Positions 54,268 to 59,737 of a DNA stretch of 59,737 nucleotides are shown in pieces. The stretch's first letter is position 1; every line of letters begins with the position of its first letter. The position numbers and the translations under genes were made by a program. Source of the stretch: Bryobacterales bacterium (lineage in GTDB: Bacteria > Acidobacteriota > Terriglobia > Bryobacterales > Bryobacteraceae); assembly GCA_016789905.1 (NCBI GenBank), contig JAEUQC010000211.1, positions 1 to 59,737 of the forward strand, read 5' to 3'. Below the pieces are notes generated by a model. It searched no databases, was not told the origin of the DNA, and was given only the letters and a program-made list of their open reading frames with translations.

Positions 54268-54735
54268 CTACGGTTGAACCTTGGGCGTTTCGAAAATGAT
54301 CTGCGTCTTCTTTGCTTCCAGCTTTTCGGGGTCGATGCCGGGCGCCTTCTTCAGATCCGCAAACGTTTTGAAACCGCCAACCTTTTCGCGGTGGGCGAGG
54401 AACGCGGCCGCCTGGGAACGCTTCATGCTGAAACGGCTCTCCAACTCAACGGCCGTACACTTGTTGACGTTGAGCGGCGGCATGGAATCCGCCGGGTAAA
54501 ACTTTGCCAGGTAGTCGGCGATGATGGCAAGATCGCGGTCCGCAGCCTTCATGCCGAAACCCACCATCTTAGTAATGGTCCGGTTCCAACCATCCTTATC
54601 CTGACGGAGAGATACTGACCGCTCCACTTCATGGCAGCCGACGCAGGTTTTATTGGTCTCCGCCATCCCCTGGCCGTCGGGCAACTGCGCGAAGACGGCG
54701 AATGAGGAGAGGGCGAGAAGTAAAAAAGAACGCAT
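54268..54735 (-). CDS. Cytochrome c fused to a helix-hairpin-helix domain
   Basis: The 155-residue protein has a signal peptide (MRSFLLLALSSFAVFAQ), a haem-binding CVGCH near residues 32-36 with a likely Met ligand in KMVGFGM, and a C-terminal ComEA-like helix-hairpin-helix: LNVNKCTAVELE, RSQAAAFLAHREKVGGF and LKKAPGIDPEKL. HhH domains normally bind DNA or mediate protein contacts; fusing one to an exported cytochrome is uncommon. It is 3 bp downstream of the PQQ-type propeller gene, so the proteins likely work together in periplasmic electron transfer (inference). Confidence 0.75.
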   Translation of the reverse strand: MRSFLLLALSSFAVFAQLPDGQGMAETNKTCVGCHEVERSVSLRQDKDGWNRTITKMVGFGMKAADRDLAIIADYLAKFYPADSMPPLNVNKCTAVELESRFSMKRSQAAAFLAHREKVGGFKTFADLKKAPGIDPEKLEAKKTQIIFETPKVQP

Positions 54736-54738
54736 GAT

Positions 54739-56250
54739 TTAGTGCTCCATGTAGAAGCCGAAGGCGTACTGCGTGCCGTCGACCGTACTGAGATAGACGC
54801 GGCCACCGCCGGCGGAAAGTCCACCCGTCGTGATGTAAGATGCGATGGAAGCCTTACTGTTCCACAGTTCCTTGCCCGTCATGCCTTCAAAGGCAAAGAG
54901 CTTGGCCTTGACGGCAGGGCTGCCTGCGGAGGCTGCAAAGACAACGCCGTTGACCACCGAGGGAGTCAGCGGGGCAACCATGGGCCCGGATGTCCAACCG
55001 GCCTGGATACCAGTGTCCGAAAGTTTGAGGGCGGCGATGGAGTTGCCGGTGGGAACCAGGATCCAGCGCACCTTGTTCTCATCTTCCCAACTGGCAAGCG
55101 CGCCGACGGCGAAGCCGGGCTTGGCGACGGGCTCACTTTTTGCGACGGCGGTCATATTGGCCGTATCGACGACGTGGACTCGGCCATCGGCGGTGGAGGC
55201 GGCGAGATAGTTTTTGCCGTTGTAGGCGAAGACGACCGGGGAGGAGACAAACTTGGACGCGCCGGCGTCGTAGGCGGCGCGCTGTTCCAGTTTGATTTCC
55301 GAGAGGGCGACCAAATGGGATCCGCTGGCGGCGTAGAGTTCGCCTTCGGGCCCGACGGCGAAGCCGGAAGTACCTTCGACGTTTCCGCCGGTGGCTTTCC
55401 AATGGGAGACGGTCTTCGATTCGAGATTGATGGCCCAGAGGCCGTTTTCGACGCCGTTGCAGCCGTTGGTGGTGGCGATATAGGCGTTACCGTCGAACAC
55501 GGTGAGGCCGATGGAATTCGCTCCGGCGGGGATGAACTGGACGGGGACTTTGGGTTCTTCCCCATTGGAGACGTACATCTGGTGGAGCATGCCATCACCT
55601 GTGACGGCGTTGACGTAGAGAGGTGTTCGAGAAAAGGGACTGGGCGGGGTGGCCTGGCGGGCGCCGGGTTTGGCGGGCGGCGGCGGAGGCGGGCCGGGGC
55701 GGGCGGCGGGAGCGTTCTTAAGGGTAATGGCGCCTTCAAAGGGTTCGCCGACGCCGGAGCGGGCCGGGTTGGCACGGCCGGTTCCACGCCCGCCGGCGAG
55801 GGGATAGGGCACCTGGGCAGGGCGAGTGATGGTGGAGGTCATGCCTCCTGGGCAGGCGGCGGTTCCCGGCTTGGCCATCGAGGTTCCGGCGCCGTTCTGC
55901 CATTCGAGGCGGGCCAGATCGGTATCGACGCCGATGGTGGTGTCGCCGCTGCCGCCGAAGAAGCCGAGGGTGCGGAAACCGCGGTAGCTAATGTAGAAAT
56001 CGAGGAGGGCGGGAGGAGTGAGGGCCTGCTTTTGGCGGGTGGTGTTCTTGAGCTTCATCTTCCACACGACATCGAAGCCTGGCTTACGGAGGGTCTGTTC
56101 GGATATCTTGCCATCGCCGCGGAGCCAATAAGAACGCTGCACATCGTTGCCGATGGTCATCCAATCGCTGCCGCCGCGCTGGGCGTAGGCGGCGGGAAGG
56201 GCGAGAAAGGCGCAACAAGCCGGAAGAAACCTTCGAACGAAATGGGGCAT
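54739..56250 (-). CDS. Exported PQQ-type beta-propeller protein
   Basis: The 503-residue protein has a signal peptide (RRFLPACCAFLALPAAYAQ), then PQQ-dehydrogenase-like propeller repeats: WMTIGNDVQRSYW, CPGGMTSTITRP, a Pro-rich insert near 185-200, TTNGCNGVENGLWAINL, a GTSGFAVGPEGELYAASG strand pair and KLFAFEGMTGKELWNS. No full set of PQQ/Ca2+ ligands can be assigned. It is a divergent paralogue of the protein encoded at 56411, sharing CPGGMT and the GC-rich turn. It is directly followed by the cytochrome c/HhH gene. Confidence 0.8.
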   Translation of the reverse strand: MPHFVRRFLPACCAFLALPAAYAQRGGSDWMTIGNDVQRSYWLRGDGKISEQTLRKPGFDVVWKMKLKNTTRQKQALTPPALLDFYISYRGFRTLGFFGGSGDTTIGVDTDLARLEWQNGAGTSMAKPGTAACPGGMTSTITRPAQVPYPLAGGRGTGRANPARSGVGEPFEGAITLKNAPAARPGPPPPPPAKPGARQATPPSPFSRTPLYVNAVTGDGMLHQMYVSNGEEPKVPVQFIPAGANSIGLTVFDGNAYIATTNGCNGVENGLWAINLESKTVSHWKATGGNVEGTSGFAVGPEGELYAASGSHLVALSEIKLEQRAAYDAGASKFVSSPVVFAYNGKNYLAASTADGRVHVVDTANMTAVAKSEPVAKPGFAVGALASWEDENKVRWILVPTGNSIAALKLSDTGIQAGWTSGPMVAPLTPSVVNGVVFAASAGSPAVKAKLFAFEGMTGKELWNSKASIASYITTGGLSAGGGRVYLSTVDGTQYAFGFYMEH

Positions 56251-56410
56251 TAAATAGACTCCTCTGCGGATCGGGACCGAACAAGAATCATATACGAAAA
56301 GCGCGGGTTTCGGGAAGTGCGAGACGGATTTTCAGAATGCGCCGGAGTGTTATATAGTATCGGGTTCAACCTATTGCCGCGGCAGGGTGCGCGGCTGGAG
56401 AGACCCTTTC

Positions 56411-57967
56411 ATGAAAAGCCTGAAAATCGCCGCTCGCTCCTTCTTGTTTTGCGCCGGGATGGCCGCGCCTGCCGCCGATTGGTTAACCGATGGCGGAGAC
56501 CCGCAGCGCAATAACTGGCAAAAAGATGAGAAGCTGCTGAGCGTTTCCACGGTGAAGGACATCAAGCTGCTGTGGAAGGTGAAGCTGGCGAACGAAACGC
56601 GGGCGATGCACAATCTGCTGCCGCCGCTGGTGATTGGCAGCGTGGACACGGCGGGCGGAAAGAAGCAACTGGCGATCCAAGCCGGAGTTTCCGACAACAT
56701 TTACGCGATAGACGTGGCGACGGGCAAGGTGGCGTGGCACACGAAGCTGGAAAGCACGTTTGTGGAGCCGGCGGGGCGAGGCCCGAGTGTGTTGTGCCCT
56801 GGCGGGATGACCGCGAACGTGACGATTGGGCCGGGTGGCGCGGCGGGCAAGTACACGATCTATGCGGCAGGTTGGGACGGCAGGCTGCACCAGATAAACG
56901 CCGCTGACGGGAAACATATTACACCGCCGACGAAGTTCATGCCGCCGAACGGGAAGCCGTATGCGATGAACCTGTGGAAGAACGTGGTGTGGACCCATTC
57001 GGCGCAGGGCTGCGGCGGGAACCCGAACGTGGTTTATGCCTACGACCTGGCGACGAACAAAGTGGGCAGTTGGGGACCGGCGGGCGGCGGCATGTGGGGC
57101 CGTTCGGGACCGGCGATTAGCGCGGTACACGACACGATGTACACGGGCACGGGCGACGGGCGGTGGGATCCGGAGAACGGGGTTTACGGCAATGGGATGA
57201 TCGGTGTGCGCCAGAACAAGGAGACGAAGGCGCTGGAGTTGACCGATTACTATGGGCCGTCGAACGCCGAATGGTTGGTGAAACGAGACCTGGACATGCA
57301 GGTGACGCCGACGATTTTCAACTACAAGGGCAAGGAATACATGGTGGACGCGAGCAAGGAGTGCCGCTTGTATTTCATGGACACCGAATCGATTGGCGGC
57401 GACGACCACCGGACGCCGCTGGAACGGACACCGCTGATCTGCAATGAAATGGTGGACTTCGCCGAAGCGGGCATCTGGGGTTCGTTAACCTCGTTTGAAG
57501 ACCCGAAGGGACAGCGCTGGGTGCTGACGCCGTTCTGGGGGCCGAAGCATTCGAAATACAAAGCGCCGATTGAGAACGGATTGGTGAAGAAAGGCGCGGT
57601 GGCGGCGTTCAAAGTTGTGGACGGGAAGAACGGGAAGCCGACGCTGCAACCGGCGTGGATTTCGCGCGATATGGACCAGGCGGAGCCGCCAGTGTATGCC
57701 AATGGCGTGGTGTTTGGGTATGGCAGCGGAGAGAACACGGCGCAGGCGTTTCCGGATGTGGGTTTGGATTTCCGGATGGAACGGCGCGTGCCGAAATCGA
57801 CACACGCGGTGCTGTTTGCGCTGGATGCACAGACGGGCAAAGAGCTTTGGAACAGCGGGAAGCAGATCACGAAATGGAACCACTGGAGCGGGATCGCGGT
57901 GGCCAATGGGCGGATCTACATCAACACGTTTGATGGGGAGCTGTATTGTTTTGGACTGGAGAAGTAA
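56411..57967 (+). CDS. Exported PQQ-type beta-propeller protein (paralogue)
   Basis: The 518-residue protein starts at ATG 56411, with GGAGAG upstream; an in-frame ATG 24 bp earlier adds a non-signal extension. Its leader is MKSLKIAARSFLFCAGMAAPA. Propeller blades show WLTDGGDPQRNNWQ, VLCPGGMTANVTIG, AQGCGGNPNVVYAYDL, and VLFALDAQTGKELW near the end. Key catalytic residues are not identified. It diverges from its paralogue across a 160-bp gap. Its TAA overlaps the next gene's ATG (TAATG). Confidence 0.82.
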   Translation: MKSLKIAARSFLFCAGMAAPAADWLTDGGDPQRNNWQKDEKLLSVSTVKDIKLLWKVKLANETRAMHNLLPPLVIGSVDTAGGKKQLAIQAGVSDNIYAIDVATGKVAWHTKLESTFVEPAGRGPSVLCPGGMTANVTIGPGGAAGKYTIYAAGWDGRLHQINAADGKHITPPTKFMPPNGKPYAMNLWKNVVWTHSAQGCGGNPNVVYAYDLATNKVGSWGPAGGGMWGRSGPAISAVHDTMYTGTGDGRWDPENGVYGNGMIGVRQNKETKALELTDYYGPSNAEWLVKRDLDMQVTPTIFNYKGKEYMVDASKECRLYFMDTESIGGDDHRTPLERTPLICNEMVDFAEAGIWGSLTSFEDPKGQRWVLTPFWGPKHSKYKAPIENGLVKKGAVAAFKVVDGKNGKPTLQPAWISRDMDQAEPPVYANGVVFGYGSGENTAQAFPDVGLDFRMERRVPKSTHAVLFALDAQTGKELWNSGKQITKWNHWSGIAVANGRIYINTFDGELYCFGLEK

Positions 57968-58680
57968 TGTGGCGCTGGGCAGTACTGCTGTGTGGTTTCG
58001 CGGCAGCGTTGCCGGGTCAGCAGGCGCAGCTCATAGAAGAGTTGGAGGCCGAGAATAAGGCGTATTTGCGGCTGTTGAGTGACTGGGGAAAGCTGGTCCA
58101 TTACGGCAGCGACAACGCGGAGTTGCGGCCGGACCCGAATCGAGTGGTGTTTTTCGGGGACGACATTTTTGAGAAGTGGGAGCACTTTTTTCCGGGGAAG
58201 CCGTACTTGAATCGCGGCATTACGCACCAGGCTACGCCGCAGTTGTTGGTGCGATTCCGGCAGGACGTGATTTCGCTGAAGCCGAAAGTGGTGGTGATTC
58301 ACGCGGGGGCGAACGACTTTGCCGGGTACGCGGGGCCGGCGACGGAGGGCACGATCACCGAGAATTTCATGACCATGACGGAGTTGGCGAAGTTGCATGG
58401 GATTCGGGTGGTACTCGTGTCGGTGACGCCGATTTGCGATTGTTATGAGATTCTATCGGCGCGACGGCCACCGGGGCGGATCATTGGGTTGAACGGGTGG
58501 TTGAAGGGGTTCGCGGCGAAGAACGGGTTCGTATACGCGGACGTCTACTCCGTGCTGGCGCAGGGGCGGAATATGAGGCGGGAGTTGACGGTGGACGGGC
58601 TGATCCCGAACGCCGCGGGGTATGCGTTGATGGCGCCGGTGATTGAAGCGGCGATTGCGAAGGCGGCAGCGCAGAACTAG
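57967..58680 (+). CDS. Secreted SGNH-fold protein lacking catalytic Ser and His
   Basis: The 237-residue protein has a leader (MWRWAVLLCGFAAALPG) and an SGNH/GDSL-hydrolase fold. Block I reads VVFFGDDIFEKW, so the catalytic Ser of GDS is Asp; block II NRGITHQATPQLL has His where the oxyanion Gly usually sits; block III GANDFAG keeps the Asn; block V DGLIPNAAGY has Ile where the catalytic His of DGxHPN should be. Esterase activity is therefore unlikely: a probable pseudoenzyme or binding protein. It is coupled to the upstream propeller gene and precedes the GIY-YIG gene by 10 bp. Confidence 0.82.
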   Translation: MWRWAVLLCGFAAALPGQQAQLIEELEAENKAYLRLLSDWGKLVHYGSDNAELRPDPNRVVFFGDDIFEKWEHFFPGKPYLNRGITHQATPQLLVRFRQDVISLKPKVVVIHAGANDFAGYAGPATEGTITENFMTMTELAKLHGIRVVLVSVTPICDCYEILSARRPPGRIIGLNGWLKGFAAKNGFVYADVYSVLAQGRNMRRELTVDGLIPNAAGYALMAPVIEAAIAKAAAQN

Positions 58681-58690
58681 CATCGTTGGT

Positions 58691-59506
58691 ATGCGGTTCA
58701 CGGATTTCTTGACGTTTTTGGATGGAACGGTGACTCCGGAGAGCGCGAAGCTGCATTTGGCGACGCCGGACGGGGAGTCGAAACCGTTGGACGCGTATTT
58801 GGCGGGGGAATTTGAGGAGTGGCAGGCGTGGCAGAGTAAATTGAATTTTGAGCGTCCGCATGTGGTGTCGTTGATCCGGCTGCCGGGGGTGGACCGGTGG
58901 TTGTTCGCAGGAGTTTTTGAGCCGGTGGGCAGTAAGTGGGGACTGGCGCGGAATAAGTATAAATATGAGTTGCTGGAGAAGCCGTCCTGTGGAGAGTTTA
59001 AGGGCAGGCTGGTGATTCGGTATGCGCGGACGGGGCGAGGGGCGTATCGGAACCTGGAGAATCTGATAGACCAGATGGTGGTGGAGGAGATCTTGCCACG
59101 ACCGATGGCGGTCGGGGAGTTTCCGGGGTTCAAGGCGATCGATATATCGAAGAGAGTGTTGGATGTGGTGGTGCGGGAGGCGGTGGAATCGTGGCGGGTG
59201 GCGTTGTCGAATGTCGCTGGGGTTTATTTGATATCGGACCCTGGGAGCGGGCGGTTGTATGTGGGGAGCGCGGCTGGGGCGGGGGGAATCTGGGCGCGTT
59301 GGTGCGCGTATTCGGCCGGGGGACATGGCGGGAACAAGCTGCTGAAGGAGTTAGTTGAGGGGGGAGATGAAGCGCGGGTGCAGAGCTTGCGGTTTGCGGT
59401 TCTTGAGATTGCCGATTTGCATTCCACGGAACCGGACGTTTTGCAGCGGGAGAGCCACTGGAAACGGATACTGTTGTCACGTGAGTTCGGGTTGAACGCG
59501 AACTGA
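58691..59506 (+). CDS. GIY-YIG nuclease-fold protein
   Basis: The 271-residue protein has an unassigned N-terminal part (1-170) and a C-terminal GIY-YIG domain: GVYLIS near 177-182, YVGSA near 190-194, R203 in GIWARW, GGHGGN near 210-215, and E254 in RESHW. The tyrosines, arginine and glutamate needed for metal-dependent cleavage are present, so it may be active. The layout resembles restriction-type or repair GIY-YIG proteins rather than intron homing enzymes. It follows the SGNH gene by 10 bp. Confidence 0.78.
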   Translation: MRFTDFLTFLDGTVTPESAKLHLATPDGESKPLDAYLAGEFEEWQAWQSKLNFERPHVVSLIRLPGVDRWLFAGVFEPVGSKWGLARNKYKYELLEKPSCGEFKGRLVIRYARTGRGAYRNLENLIDQMVVEEILPRPMAVGEFPGFKAIDISKRVLDVVVREAVESWRVALSNVAGVYLISDPGSGRLYVGSAAGAGGIWARWCAYSAGGHGGNKLLKELVEGGDEARVQSLRFAVLEIADLHSTEPDVLQRESHWKRILLSREFGLNAN

Positions 59507-59607
59507 AGAGCCGTAAAACGAACCGGTTACAAACGGGTGGTCCGCGCGAATCGCCACATTGAAAACACAAGAGTTAGCCCCTGTTTTTTCCAAAATAATT
59601 GGGGCGC

Positions 59608-59737
59608 GGTAGGGACGATCATCGCTGACCGCCCCCCGCACAGATCCGTACGAGCGGCACTACCGCATACGGCTCCTACCTCGAATGTTTGGCGTCAAAG
59701 CGAATGGAGGGATAAGGATGCACCGGGTAGGGCCGGG
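59608..59737 (-). mobile_element. 3' end of a group II intron (domains V and VI)
   Basis: Reading the minus strand from the right edge, domain V lies at 59643-59675: GAGCCGTATGCGG, a tetraloop-like turn, then CGTACGGATC, the hallmark 33-nt hairpin with the AGC triad. Domain VI follows as a GGGCGGTCA/TGATCGTCCC stem with a TACC end near 59608, so the intron's 3' splice site is around 59605-59610. The rest of the intron lies off the window. A retroelement entering this region is likely. Confidence 0.75.
59676..59737 (-). CDS. C-terminal tail of a group II intron-encoded protein (partial)
   Basis: The minus-strand frame from the window edge reads HPYPSIRFDAKHSR and stops at TAG (59676-59678), immediately before domain V. 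This is the position and style of the end of an intron-encoded reverse transcriptase/maturase. Only about 20 codons are visible, so the identity rests on position, not on domains. Confidence 0.5.
   Translation of the reverse strand, partial: RPYPVHPYPSIRFDAKHSR

Noticed and set aside
54742..56253. Full-length open frame opposite the PQQ-type propeller gene
   Set aside because: It mirrors the real gene almost base for base, is Gly/Asp-rich in an unstructured way and has no recognisable domain; it is an antisense by-product of high GC.

Overview
The window is high-GC and gene-dense, with long same-strand runs joined by ATGA overlaps. Its gene content points to a soil Acidobacteriota of the Solibacter/Bryobacter type: a PF07638-type ECF sigma factor coupled to a kinase-TPR protein, a paired DUF1549/DUF1553 and DUF1501 set, sulfatase, DUF1080, Asp-box proteins, PQQ-type propellers and many Tat or Sec substrates. 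This is inference from gene content; no rRNA or tRNA gene was recognised.

Left part (1-23 kb). A dipeptide-epimerase-like gene runs off the left edge. It is followed by a broken antitoxin-like remnant, a secreted protein and a CHAD protein. A plus-strand cassette then carries DinB, an HD-Pnk-like end-healing enzyme and an RNA ligase, which together look like an RNA-repair module. A minus-strand operon (adenosine-specific kinase, SDR, DHDPS-like aldolase, metY) ends in a metY gene with an in-frame amber codon. It diverges from rnr-aminotransferase-DUF1553-DUF1501, and the two operons share one CCATGG at their start codons. Next come a sigma/kinase/secreted-protein operon, a sulfatase and a LecA-like secreted protein.

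Middle part (23-42 kb). A 1525-residue CheB-CheR-PAS-GGDEF-EAL fusion is followed by aldolase and DUF1080 genes, small secreted proteins, an MFS carrier, and a quinol-dependent NO reductase with a clear terminator. A minus-strand block holds argG, dodecin, a glucuronidase-like glycosidase and a haem/copper monooxygenase-like protein. A stand-alone Cas6-like RAMP protein, with no array or other cas genes, sits beside a membrane-anchored NTF2-like protein.

Right part (42-59.7 kb). Carbohydrate-related exported proteins (GH127-like, a PHP-like 897-residue protein, an Asp-box sialidase-like protein) are interspersed with decayed DNA: a duplicated gene start and a frameshifted gene. A TPP enzyme and a Tat-exported Gfo/Idh protein precede a roughly 100-bp tandem-repeat array with strong hairpins. 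A cytochrome c/helix-hairpin-helix fusion and two divergent PQQ-type propellers follow, then an SGNH-like protein lacking its catalytic Ser and His, a GIY-YIG protein, and the 3' end of a group II intron entering from the right edge.

Functionally, the window combines extracellular polysaccharide breakdown, respiratory or redox periplasmic proteins, signalling, and nucleic-acid repair or processing enzymes.
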